Positions 17,032 to 24,046 of a stretch of DNA of 61,683 nt are shown one piece after another. The position numbers were made by a program, and so were the translations under genes. Position 1 is the stretch's first letter. The number at the start of each line of letters is the position of its first letter. The DNA is taken from the NCBI RefSeq assembly GCF_000156355.1, contig NZ_GG657892.1, positions 1 to 61,683 of the forward strand, given 5' to 3'. The stretch is from Methylophaga thiooxydans DMS010 (GTDB taxonomy: Bacteria > Pseudomonadota > Gammaproteobacteria > Nitrosococcales > Methylophagaceae). Under the pieces are notes generated by a model. It was not told where the DNA came from. It did not search any database and worked only from the letters and a program-made list of their open reading frames with translations.

Positions 17032-17320
17032 AATAGAAAATGAAATTCAAAAGAAAGAACTTAACGCTCCAAGGTTAACTCCAGATATGCTTCAGGCTGT
17101 AATCAAGTCAGAGCAGTATCACGTATTTGAAGGAAGCCAATTAACTGTCTGCTGCTTAACTTTACAAAATGGCTTTACTGTAACAGGTGAATCAGCTTGC
17201 GCTAGTCCAGAAAACTTCGACGCTGAAATAGGTGAGAAGATAGCCTATGAGAATGCCAAAAATAAAATCTGGCAACTGGAAGGTTATCTGCTGAAGCAAA
17301 AATTGCATGAAGCTGGCTAA
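17024..17320 (+). CDS. Gp49 family (N4 gp49 / Sf6 gene 66-like) protein
   Basis: 98 residues from ATG 17024, eight bases inside the portal gene, with GAGG upstream. Signature LNAPRLTPDMLQAVI, NGFTVTGESACASPENF and ENAKNKIWQLEGYLL identify the Gp49 family, found in many unrelated phages with unknown function. Its insertion between portal and F genes is not part of Mu and marks a mobile small gene. Confidence 0.88.
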   Translation: MTEIENEIQKKELNAPRLTPDMLQAVIKSEQYHVFEGSQLTVCCLTLQNGFTVTGESACASPENFDAEIGEKIAYENAKNKIWQLEGYLLKQKLHEAG

Positions 17321-18538
17321 ATGAACATCAATTACGGCTCCATGCCTTTCAATAAAGCGGTTGATGCGTTTCGTGACAAGCTGAACCTGCCGACGGCATC
17401 CTGGACAGATATCTATGAGGGCCAGCATGCCCGTGCCTTTGTCATTGCCGGGGCGATGAAAGAAGACCTGCTTAACGATTTTCGTTCATCAATGGACAAA
17501 GTGATTACTGAAGGCATGAGCCTGAAGGACTTTCGCAAAGACTTTGATCAGATAGTCAGCAAGCACGGCTGGGGCTATAACGGTGGTCGCAACTGGCGCA
17601 GCCGGGTTATCTACGAGACCAATCTGTATCAAAGCCATAACGCTGGTCGATATGCCCAGATGCAGCAAGTCAAACACACTCGACCATTCTGGCAGTACAT
17701 ACACAATGATGCTGTCGAGCATCCACGGCCAGAGCATGTAGCCTGGGACGGATTAATCCTTGATGCCGACGACCCATTCTGGCAGACCCATTACCCCCAG
17801 AACGGCTGGGGTTGCAAGTGTCGGGTCAGAACACTCAGCAAACGCGATATGGATAAGCTCGGTAAAACTGGCCCGGATAACGCTCCTGCAGTAGAACTGG
17901 AAGATAAAGTGGTCGGTGTCCGAGGCCCGTCGCCTCGTACCGTAAGCGTACCCAAAGGTGTTGATCCGGGCTTCGCCTATAATCCAGGCAGAGCCGCTTT
18001 TGGTGAGCAGCTGGCTGATGATGTGATGGCGCAATACACAAAAACACGCACTCAGTGGACAACGCTCACACCACAAGGCTGGGCTGAAGCTGGCAGAGAA
18101 CAACAGATACCTTTCACCAAGTCGCCGGTGAAGTTGGGATCACGCTTAAATAAAAAAGCAGAAGTATATGAGCAGCTGCAAAAACAAGTGGGTGAAGAGA
18201 AACTCTACACCCCCGGAGGCTTACCGTTTCTGCTCAACAGCAAGGCATTATCAGAACATATTGATCCCGCCCGTGCTGAGTTCCTGCCGTTACTGGACGA
18301 CTTGCTGACCAATCCTTATGAAGTCTGGTTATCGTTCCAGCAACACAACGGCACTGGCAAAGTGGTGCTGCGCTCTCGCATTGTCAAAGCCTACGATATC
18401 GGTAAAGGCCGGTACCTGGTCGCGGTGGCCAATGTGAGAAAGGGGTTACTGGAAAGCTGGACGTTTATCCCGACATCACGCCGTAATTACCTGAACAGTC
18501 AGCGTAAGGGGTATCTGGTGTATGGGGATGAAGAATGA
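17321..18538 (+). CDS. Mu gpF-like head morphogenesis protein with C-terminal PBECR2-like domain
   Basis: 405 residues. The N-terminal 190 are a Mu F/SPP1 gp7 minor head protein (RSRVIYETNLYQSHNAGR, WDGLILDADDPFW, NGWGCKCRVRTLS), which sits near the portal. The C-terminal 130 residues (from about LGSRLNKKAEVYEQL to the end; LLNSKALSEHI, EFLPLLDDLLTNPYEVWL, RNYLNSQRKGYLVY) resemble PBECR2, a nuclease-fold domain of the Barnase-EndoU-ColicinE5-RelE group. In such fusions the toxin-like domain may be injected with the DNA. The assignment of this part is from pattern recall. Confidence 0.88.
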   Translation: MNINYGSMPFNKAVDAFRDKLNLPTASWTDIYEGQHARAFVIAGAMKEDLLNDFRSSMDKVITEGMSLKDFRKDFDQIVSKHGWGYNGGRNWRSRVIYETNLYQSHNAGRYAQMQQVKHTRPFWQYIHNDAVEHPRPEHVAWDGLILDADDPFWQTHYPQNGWGCKCRVRTLSKRDMDKLGKTGPDNAPAVELEDKVVGVRGPSPRTVSVPKGVDPGFAYNPGRAAFGEQLADDVMAQYTKTRTQWTTLTPQGWAEAGREQQIPFTKSPVKLGSRLNKKAEVYEQLQKQVGEEKLYTPGGLPFLLNSKALSEHIDPARAEFLPLLDDLLTNPYEVWLSFQQHNGTGKVVLRSRIVKAYDIGKGRYLVAVANVRKGLLESWTFIPTSRRNYLNSQRKGYLVYGDEE

Positions 18539-18635
18539 TGGGGCCACTTTTCCTGACGCACCAGGTTGGCGGGTTTTTGATGCTATGGGCGTACGCGCCA
18601 GCATCGCAACCGATAAACATAGTATAGGTGAATAA
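18528..18635 (+). CDS. Candidate 35-residue protein between F and G
   Basis: A short frame (start MKNDGATFPDAPGW) that begins inside the 3' end of the F gene and ends with TAA overlapping the G start (TAATG). This double overlap is the same design as its confirmed neighbours. Hydrophilic, no known family. An alternative 30-residue frame from 18535 in another phase looks less convincing. Confidence 0.45.
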   Translation: MKNDGATFPDAPGWRVFDAMGVRASIATDKHSIGE

Positions 18636-19084
18636 TGGCAGGCGCATCAATCAGTATCGACTATAGCTTCCCGGATAAAGCCATCGCCGCCCGGCTACGC
18701 GCCCTGGTCGATGCCGGTGAAGACTTGGAACCCGCCTTTATCGATATCGGTGAAGGTTTACTTAACAGCACCCATGATCGATGGGATCAGCAAGTCGATC
18801 CTGAAAGTAACCCATGGGAGCCACTCGATCCGAAATATCAGGCACGTAAAAAGAAAAACGCCGACAAGGTGCTGGTGCTAGAAGGATTCATGCGTGACAC
18901 GCTAGCCTATAACACCAGCAGCCAGAGTATGGAAATGGGTACCAACCTTATCCAGGGCGCGACCCATCAGTTCGGTGATGAAGACCGAGGTATTCCCGCC
19001 AGGCCCTACTTGGGTGTGTCAGAAGACGATGAACAAATGATAATTGATACCCTTTACGAACACTTTCAAGATGCACTACGTTGA
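18635..19084 (+). CDS. Virion morphogenesis protein, Mu gpG family
   Basis: 149 residues of the phage_tail_S/Mu G family: MAGASISIDYS start, LLNSTHDRWDQQVDPESNPW (family core SxxxRf..q.dP.G..W.pL), IQGATHQFGDEDRGIPARPY (the conserved H-Q-G-R-PARP-like end). Mu gpG has been tied to head-tail morphogenesis. It is the last gene before the central noncoding region, just as in Mu. Confidence 0.93.
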   Translation: MAGASISIDYSFPDKAIAARLRALVDAGEDLEPAFIDIGEGLLNSTHDRWDQQVDPESNPWEPLDPKYQARKKKNADKVLVLEGFMRDTLAYNTSSQSMEMGTNLIQGATHQFGDEDRGIPARPYLGVSEDDEQMIIDTLYEHFQDALR

Positions 19085-19314
19085 ATCTCTGTGTGCCGTT
19101 CTAAGCTGTTTTAACTGTTGATGTGCGGTCAGTATTGGAATATAAAAGTATTAAACGATTGTGCGGGAATTTAAACGGGGTTAAGCGGTCTTTAATAGTG
19201 TTGCTATTGCTTGGATATGTAAAACTGTGACAATATGCCTTATTATGGATAACTACTAATAGGGAGTAACCCTGATGCTGATGGTTTGATTGGTGTCGGG
19301 TTTTTTTGTGCCTG
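19085..19314. other. Central noncoding region; candidate strong gyrase site locus
   Basis: 230 bases without a gene, centred at about 19.2 kb, close to the midpoint of the 37.8-kb prophage and between G and I, exactly where Mu has its strong gyrase site. It is A/T rich with GC-rich islands (for example 19168-19188). A strong ribosome-site-like GGGAGTAA at 19261 precedes only a four-codon frame. A T7 run at 19301-19307 follows weak dyad symmetry. A promoter for the membrane cassette downstream must also lie here. Gyrase sites cannot be called from sequence alone. Confidence 0.45.
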
Positions 19315-19767
19315 ATGGCAGACAAATATCAATCAAGAACAGACTTACTCGTTGAAAATGCATCGCTTCGGGGAAGTATCGCAACAATGCGAGCTGCTGA
19401 GTGGTCAAAAACTATAAGGTGGTTTATTGCTGGGTCAGCATTGGTTTTAGGGCTATATCTTTTATCGCCAGTTGCAATTTCATGGGCTGGTAAAACAACA
19501 AAAGCTGATATTGGCATTAACGCGAAAATCCACGCTGAAATTAACAAGGATGAAAAGTCAGCTGAAGAGAGTAGTTATCTAGTTGGCTTGCTCGGTGGTC
19601 TCTTTGGTGTGTTCGGGATTTTATATGGTAGAGGTCAGTCAAGACATAGAAAAAATGTGGTTGAACGCTATCAACCATATAAAGAGATGTATGAAAAAGA
19701 AGTGGACAGTAAGAGAACATCTAGTGACTTAACGCCAAGAGGCGAAACAAGACCGGAGGATGTGTGA
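19315..19767 (+). CDS. Two-helix membrane protein of central cassette, unknown
   Basis: 150 residues from ATG 19315 (an in-frame TTG at 19306 is less likely). Two membrane helices near residues 33-57 and 87-105 (GSALVLGLYLLSPVAISWAG; VGLLGGLFGVFGILYG) flank about 30 residues of periplasmic loop, with a charged C-terminal tail inside the cell. No known family. It has no Mu counterpart; it and the next gene form a pair between the central region and a terminator. Candidate superinfection-exclusion or defence membrane factor (inference). Confidence 0.72.
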   Translation: MADKYQSRTDLLVENASLRGSIATMRAAEWSKTIRWFIAGSALVLGLYLLSPVAISWAGKTTKADIGINAKIHAEINKDEKSAEESSYLVGLLGGLFGVFGILYGRGQSRHRKNVVERYQPYKEMYEKEVDSKRTSSDLTPRGETRPEDV

Positions 19768-20345
19768 TGGATTCACAATTGAATGATTCAATATTACTGA
19801 TCGCGTTATTTATTGGGATTTGGTACGCCTGGTTTGTTGAGTATAGAAGCTATTTGAACGACTCTACTCGTCAGCGCCTTTTTGATATACGTGATCAATT
19901 ATTCAATGCCGCTGAAGCGGGAGAAATTGATTTTGATAATGAATTGTATTGCATTACACGCACGACTTTGAATGGGGTGATTAGATACACCCATCAGTTA
20001 AGTGCGATGCATTTTATCCTGACGTTATTTTTGGGCCGGAATGATATTAAAAATAGTCCTCAGTTAAAACGTTATCAAGAGCGTTGGGAGGATGCTTTCT
20101 TAAAAACAGAGTCAGAGCATCAAAAGAAACTGATATTAAAAGCCCAAAAAGAAATGCACCTTACTGTCTTTTATCACATTGTCAGAGGTTCACTCTTTTT
20201 AAGGGCGGTACTATATATGACGGCATTGCTCCTAATTCTAAAAAATCGCAAGATTGATAATGCTGTCACGTCAAAAAGTGTACGTAGTAAATGGACAATG
20301 CTGGATGCTGAAGCTAATTGCATAGGTCAAGCGGTTGCATCTTAA
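19767..20345 (+). CDS. Membrane-anchored partner protein of central cassette, unknown
   Basis: 192 residues from ATG 19767 (GGAGG at 19755-19759); GTG 19764 is an alternative. An N-terminal membrane helix (ILLIALFIGIWYAWFVEY), a 110-residue helical charged cytoplasmic part, and a second membrane helix near residues 143-160 (LFLRAVLYMTALLLIL). The start overlaps the stop of the preceding gene, so the two are made together. No family recognised. The shared design suggests a two-component membrane complex. Confidence 0.72.
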   Translation: MDSQLNDSILLIALFIGIWYAWFVEYRSYLNDSTRQRLFDIRDQLFNAAEAGEIDFDNELYCITRTTLNGVIRYTHQLSAMHFILTLFLGRNDIKNSPQLKRYQERWEDAFLKTESEHQKKLILKAQKEMHLTVFYHIVRGSLFLRAVLYMTALLLILKNRKIDNAVTSKSVRSKWTMLDAEANCIGQAVAS

Positions 20346-20404
20346 CTTCTGATTGTTGCCGTTTTTATGCGTAGACGGTATCTTCAATAACAACAAATAT
20401 TTAA

Positions 20405-20434
20405 TGCCCTGAACTGTTTCAGGGCATTTTTTTT
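20405..20434 (+). terminator. Rho-independent terminator after the central membrane cassette
   Basis: TGCCCTGAA (20405-20413) pairs with TTCAGGGCA (20418-20426), followed by eight T. The CCCTGAA/TTCAGGG stem is the same as in the terminator at 11197, so the two may be copies of one element that insulates cargo genes. Confidence 0.88.
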
Positions 20435-20456
20435 GCCCCGCATTCGTAGAGTGGCA

Positions 20457-20484
20457 CCTGTTCTTGAAATAAACGACGAACAGG
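20457..20484 (+). promoter_or_regulatory. Stem covering the ribosome site of the leader peptide before gene I
   Basis: CCTGTTC (20457-20463) and GAACAGG (20478-20484) pair perfectly. The right arm contains the start of the CAGGAG ribosome site used by the leader frame at 20494. Translation of leader and, through coupling, of the protease/scaffold gene could be switched by this stem or by a protein binding it, such as the phage CsrA. Confidence 0.4.
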
Positions 20485-20493
20485 AGACTCGCC

Positions 20494-20526
20494 ATGACAT
20501 CATTCCCTCAAGGTCGCTATGCATAA
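20494..20526 (+). CDS. Ten-residue leader peptide coupled to gene I
   Basis: MTSFPQGRYA, with a strong CAGGAG eight bases before its ATG. Its stop TAA (20524-20526) overlaps the ATG of the protease gene (20519), whose own ribosome site is weak. This layout is typical of translational coupling. No function is suggested for the peptide itself. Confidence 0.4.
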   Translation: MTSFPQGRYA

Positions 20527-21613
20527 CGTAGCGCTTGCAATCTGCTCACTACTGGTCGGCACTGATGGTGCCGTCCAGTTATTTCCTGCTGGCAAGTTCG
20601 ATGCCCCTCGCGGTGCGATGGCAGGGAGTGGCCCTTGGTATCTTGATGATGTTTCTGCAGCTGCACTTATTAATCGCGTTCAATCACGCAAGAACGACAT
20701 CGTTTTCGATTACGAACACCAAACTTTGTTGGCTGCTAAAAATGGTCAGCCTGCACCCGCTGCCGGTTGGGGTAAGCCTGCCGCGTTGAGTTGGGTGCCT
20801 GATAAAGGTCTCATGTTGTCTAGTCCTGAATGGACACCAAAAGCCAACGGCTTCATCACCAACAAAGAATATAAATATATTTCACCCGTTTTCACCTATG
20901 ACCCCAAAACAGGTCATGTCTTGGATTTACTTCATGTCGCGTTAACCAATAACCCAGCCATTGATGGAATGGATGATGTATTGGCAGCGGCTTCCCTTCT
21001 CCCGCAACCAAAACAAGAGGACGCTTCTATGAACGAGGAGACTTTAAAGCTGTTACGCCAATTATTTGGCCTTGCAGCTGATGCCGATGAATCAGCGGTG
21101 ACTGCAGCTCTGACTGCTATGAATAAGCAGGTTACCAACATGGCAACCACATTGGAGCTGAAAGACACTTCAGGGCTTGCTGCGCTGACAGCGGTTAGCA
21201 ATGCTCTCGGTGAGCTAAAGAAAAAAGCCGATAGCGCTGATGAAGCTGTTGCTGCTGCCACTGCGGCTACCCCCGACACCGCTATGGCTGTTATTAAAGA
21301 GCAAGGCGAAGAAATTGCTGCTCTGACAGCGCGCCTGGATGGCAATGACAAGGACGCCATGATTGCCGCAGCCAAAGCAGATGGCAAGCTCACTCCCGCC
21401 ATGGAGCTGTGGGCTAAAGACCAGCCGGTTGATGTGCTGAAGTCCTACCTTAAATCAGCCGCCCCCATTGCCGCCCTGACAGGTAAACAAACCACCACAC
21501 AGCAAGTCGATGACGACGGCAACCCCGTTCTGTCTGATGCGCAGTTGGCGGTTTGTACGCAATTGGGTGTCGAGCCAGCCGAATACGCCAAATCACTCAA
21601 AGGAGATAAGTAA
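20519..21613 (+). CDS. Prohead protease with scaffold domain (Mu gpI)
   Basis: 364 residues. N-terminal half: Mu I-like protease (LFPAGKFDAPRGAM, IVFDYEHQTLLA, GWTPKA-type SPEWTPKANGFI, KYISPVFTYDPKTG, LLHVALTNNPAIDGM). C-terminal half: Ala/Asp/Lys-rich helical scaffold that also exists as a separate product from an internal start. The protease trims the scaffold during head maturation. The gene follows the central terminator, so it needs its own promoter or read-through. Confidence 0.92.
   Translation: MHNVALAICSLLVGTDGAVQLFPAGKFDAPRGAMAGSGPWYLDDVSAAALINRVQSRKNDIVFDYEHQTLLAAKNGQPAPAAGWGKPAALSWVPDKGLMLSSPEWTPKANGFITNKEYKYISPVFTYDPKTGHVLDLLHVALTNNPAIDGMDDVLAAASLLPQPKQEDASMNEETLKLLRQLFGLAADADESAVTAALTAMNKQVTNMATTLELKDTSGLAALTAVSNALGELKKKADSADEAVAAATAATPDTAMAVIKEQGEEIAALTARLDGNDKDAMIAAAKADGKLTPAMELWAKDQPVDVLKSYLKSAAPIAALTGKQTTTQQVDDDGNPVLSDAQLAVCTQLGVEPAEYAKSLKGDK
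21029..21613 (+). CDS. Scaffold protein Z, internal in-frame start in gene I
   Basis: ATG 21029 in the frame of gene I, eight bases after AGAGG, giving a 194-residue protein starting MNEETLKLLRQLFG. Mu expresses its scaffold Z the same way, from a start nested in I. The protein is a long helical coiled-coil-type chain ending in DPQLAVC-like DAQLAVCTQLGV and LKGDK. It should assemble the capsid shell and be cleaved by the protease. Confidence 0.75.
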   Translation: MNEETLKLLRQLFGLAADADESAVTAALTAMNKQVTNMATTLELKDTSGLAALTAVSNALGELKKKADSADEAVAAATAATPDTAMAVIKEQGEEIAALTARLDGNDKDAMIAAAKADGKLTPAMELWAKDQPVDVLKSYLKSAAPIAALTGKQTTTQQVDDDGNPVLSDAQLAVCTQLGVEPAEYAKSLKGDK

Positions 21614-22014
21614 TGGCCGCATTAACCAAAGACCGTAATACCCCGCAACGGTTAGGTGAAGTTCACAACCATCCAGTGGCGGCATCAAGTGTCATCTTTG
21701 CTGGCTCTATTGTTGTGCTTGATTCATCTGGCAATGCTGAGGCTGGTTCAACGGCAACCGGTTTGAAAGCCGTAGGCCGTGCAGACCAGCACGTTGATAA
21801 CGGTGCTGGCTCTGCCGGTGATAAAGCCATTGATGTACGCAAAGGCACGTTCTTGTTTGCAAACGATGGCTCGATTGACCGCACCGATATCGAAGCCACC
21901 GCTTACATCGTCGATGACCAGACAGTGGCTAACACTGACGACACCGGCTCCCGTAGTGCTGCAGGCAAGATTGTCGACGTTGATGTTGACGGCGTCTGGG
22001 TCAAATTCGACTAA
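21613..22014 (+). CDS. Head decoration/cement-type protein
   Basis: 133 residues, beta-rich, small-residue and Asp-rich, with a repeated V-D-V pattern near the end (KIVDVDVDGVWVKFD). It lies between I/Z and T, where other transposable phages of the D3112 group have a decoration-type protein not found in Mu. Motifs such as TGLKAVGRADQHVDN and KGTFLFAND fit capsid-stabilising trimers. The start overlaps the I stop. Confidence 0.75.
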   Translation: MAALTKDRNTPQRLGEVHNHPVAASSVIFAGSIVVLDSSGNAEAGSTATGLKAVGRADQHVDNGAGSAGDKAIDVRKGTFLFANDGSIDRTDIEATAYIVDDQTVANTDDTGSRSAAGKIVDVDVDGVWVKFD

Positions 22015-22051
22015 GACTTCACTGGTTTAGCTAATTAATAAGGATGACACC

Positions 22052-23122
22052 ATGAAAAAACTGATTCTCTTGCCGATGGCCATCGTCGGCGCTCTCGTAA
22101 TGATGACCTCCGCGATGGCGGCTGACTGGTCATTGCCAGCCAGCCTAATGACCGGCCCTGCCTCATTGAATACGGCCATGATGGGTGATGCAATGCCAAT
22201 GCTGGCGTTTGGCGGCATCATCATTAACAAACAGGCTATTCAAGATATTTTTATTGGCCTGAAAACCGTCTTCCATAACGCACTCAAAGCCCGAACCAGT
22301 AACTGGCAACTGACTGCGATGGAGGTCATGTCTAGCACCAAGACCGAAGACTACGCCTGGTTAGAACGTTTCCCGAAAATGCGTAAATGGGTGGGTGAAA
22401 AGCATGTCAAAGCCTTGAAAGCCGGTAAATACACTGCCACCAATGAAGATTGGGAAACGACCATCGCGGTTGATCGTAACGATATCGAAGATGACACCTT
22501 GGGTATCTACAACACCCAAGCCAATATGGCGGGTGACTCAGCGGGTGAACTGCACGACATCATCTTGGACGATCTGAAAAACAACGCCTTTATTAATGAA
22601 GGTCTTGATGGTCAGTACTTCTATGACACCGATCATGAAGTGAATGAAGATTCGGTATCGAACAAACTGACAGTGGCATTGAGCGCGGCAACATCAGCGG
22701 CTGCAGCGGCGTCTTACGGTGCGGCACGTACTGCAATGATGAAGTTCACCGATGACGAAGGCATGCCATTGCGTCTGGTACCCGACTTGCTCGAAGTGCC
22801 ACCGGCTTTGGAAGCTGTCGCACGTAAATTGGTCGAAGCCGACAAGCTCGACGATGACAGCCCGAACCCCTACAAAGGCACAGCCAAAATTGAAGTCAAT
22901 CCGGGGTTAACGTCTGATACTGTCTGGTTCCTCCACCACACCCGCAACGCTGTGAAGCCTTTCATTATCCAGATGCGTAAGAAGCCTGTCTTCGTCAGCC
23001 AGACGGATATGGAAAACGATGATGTATTCAATAAGCGTGAATACAAGTTTGGTGCCGAAGCGCGAGCGACTGGCGTGTATGGCTTCTGGCAACTGTCTGT
23101 CGGTTCCACCGGCGGCGCGTAG
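22052..23122 (+). CDS. Major capsid protein (Mu gpT) with an N-terminal signal-like extension
   Basis: 356 residues. From residue 56 it is a standard Mu T protein (IIINKQAIQDIFIGLKTVF, WLERFPKMRKWVGEKHVK, ETTIAVDRNDIEDDTLGIY), expected HK97 fold. The first 55 residues are unusual: a typical Sec signal peptide (MKKLILLPMAIVGALVMM, AMA-AD at 23/24) plus a Met/Ala/Gly-rich linker. AAGGATG precedes the first ATG, so this start looks used. Other in-frame ATGs occur before residue 56 and would give the usual form. The extension may be a removed propeptide, a membrane-assembly anchor, or an artefact of start choice. Confidence 0.92.
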   Translation: MKKLILLPMAIVGALVMMTSAMAADWSLPASLMTGPASLNTAMMGDAMPMLAFGGIIINKQAIQDIFIGLKTVFHNALKARTSNWQLTAMEVMSSTKTEDYAWLERFPKMRKWVGEKHVKALKAGKYTATNEDWETTIAVDRNDIEDDTLGIYNTQANMAGDSAGELHDIILDDLKNNAFINEGLDGQYFYDTDHEVNEDSVSNKLTVALSAATSAAAAASYGAARTAMMKFTDDEGMPLRLVPDLLEVPPALEAVARKLVEADKLDDDSPNPYKGTAKIEVNPGLTSDTVWFLHHTRNAVKPFIIQMRKKPVFVSQTDMENDDVFNKREYKFGAEARATGVYGFWQLSVGSTGGA

Positions 23123-23144
23123 TTAATCAGCCTTTAAGACAACT

Positions 23145-23172
23145 TTATCAGGGCGGTTTTCCGCCCTGATAA
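23145..23172 (+). other. Strong hairpin after the major capsid gene
   Basis: TTATCAGGGCGG (23145-23156), loop TTTT, then a perfect 12-base complement CCGCCCTGATAA (23161-23172). No T-run follows. It likely stabilises the capsid mRNA and partly blocks transcription onward, giving more capsid than tail protein. Confidence 0.7.
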
Positions 23173-23191
23173 CCAAGATAAGGAACGCATG

Positions 23192-23611
23192 ATGGAAAAC
23201 TTACTACAACTGCTACGTGAGAAGGCATTCGACAAAAAGCCTACCGTCGAAGAACTGAAAAAGTTTGATGGTCTGGACAGCATTACAGCCAAAGAGCGTG
23301 ATGAAGCCTGGAAAGTCATTCAGGACGAAAAGCAGGCTCAGTCTAAAACGAATTCAGAAGCTGATGATAATGGGGGTGGCGGTGACTCAGACAAAAACAG
23401 CACAACCACAACAACCACTACAACCGACAGTGACCCTGATTCTAAACCAAGCACCAAACAGAACGCTTTACCACACTACCGTGTGACCGTGATGCGGGAT
23501 GGGTTTCGTCGTTTAGGTCGTGCCTGGTCAGGCAGTGATGATGTCGAGCTGAGCGAAGAAGAGGTCGCCATCCTGGAAGCCGATCCGATGTTCAGCGTTG
23601 TCGAGCTATAA
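23192..23611 (+). CDS. FluMu gp35 / HI1506-like phage protein
   Basis: 139 residues from ATG 23192; another ATG three bases earlier is too close to AGGA. The N-terminal part is a short helical HeH/FluMu-like motif, the C-terminal part (HYRVTVMRDGFRRLGRAWSG, ILEADPMFSVVEL) is the FluMu_N-type domain. Between them is a low-complexity linker with eight threonines in a row and many Asp/Ser. Function is unknown; position is between capsid T and gp36 as in other Mu-like elements. Confidence 0.82.
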   Translation: MENLLQLLREKAFDKKPTVEELKKFDGLDSITAKERDEAWKVIQDEKQAQSKTNSEADDNGGGGDSDKNSTTTTTTTTDSDPDSKPSTKQNALPHYRVTVMRDGFRRLGRAWSGSDDVELSEEEVAILEADPMFSVVEL

Positions 23612-23626
23612 GCGGATATCTCAACG

Positions 23627-24046
23627 ATGCCTTACTGCACACAACAAGACCTGGTCACCCGATATGGAGAGGATGAACTGATCCAGCTTACGGATAAGCA
23701 AAACACGGGTCAGCTGGACACGGACGTCATTAATTTAGCCATTGCCGACTCAGACAGCATGATTGATGGTTATCTGGGTGGCCGTTACAGCCTGCCGATT
23801 GACCCGCTGCCAAGGTCATTGGTGCGTATTGCTTGCGAAATTACACGCTATTACTTGTACGAAAATCTAGCGCCCGATGAAGTAAAAGACCGGTACAACG
23901 AAGCAGTCAAGTCACTCAAAAGCATCGCCCGTGGCGAATTGAGCATTGGTATCAGTACAGAAGGTGCCAAACCTCTCAGCCAAAACACAGTGAAAATCAA
24001 CACCGGTGGCAATGTCTTTAACCGTAAAGATAAGAGCTTTATATGA
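23627..24046 (+). CDS. Mu gp36-like head completion protein (DUF1320)
   Basis: 139 residues with the DUF1320 signature: MPYCTQQDLVTRYGEDELIQ, IADSDSMIDGYLGGRYSLP, RIACEITRYYLY, VKDRYNEAVKSLKSIARGEL. This family acts as a head-tail adaptor at the portal. It overlaps the start of gp37 by four bases. Confidence 0.93.
   Translation: MPYCTQQDLVTRYGEDELIQLTDKQNTGQLDTDVINLAIADSDSMIDGYLGGRYSLPIDPLPRSLVRIACEITRYYLYENLAPDEVKDRYNEAVKSLKSIARGELSIGISTEGAKPLSQNTVKINTGGNVFNRKDKSFI

Noticed and set aside
18535..18627. 30-codon frame starting MMGPLFLTHQ
   Set aside because: Overlaps the better-placed 35-codon frame, which ends exactly on the G start.
19260..19314. Terminator at the T-run of 19301-19307
   Set aside because: Stem pairing upstream is weak and imperfect, and a gene starts eight bases after.
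23405..23435. Tandem repeat in the FluMu-like gene
   Set aside because: ACA/ACC codons give a threonine run in a linker; simple low complexity, not a mobile or regulatory repeat.
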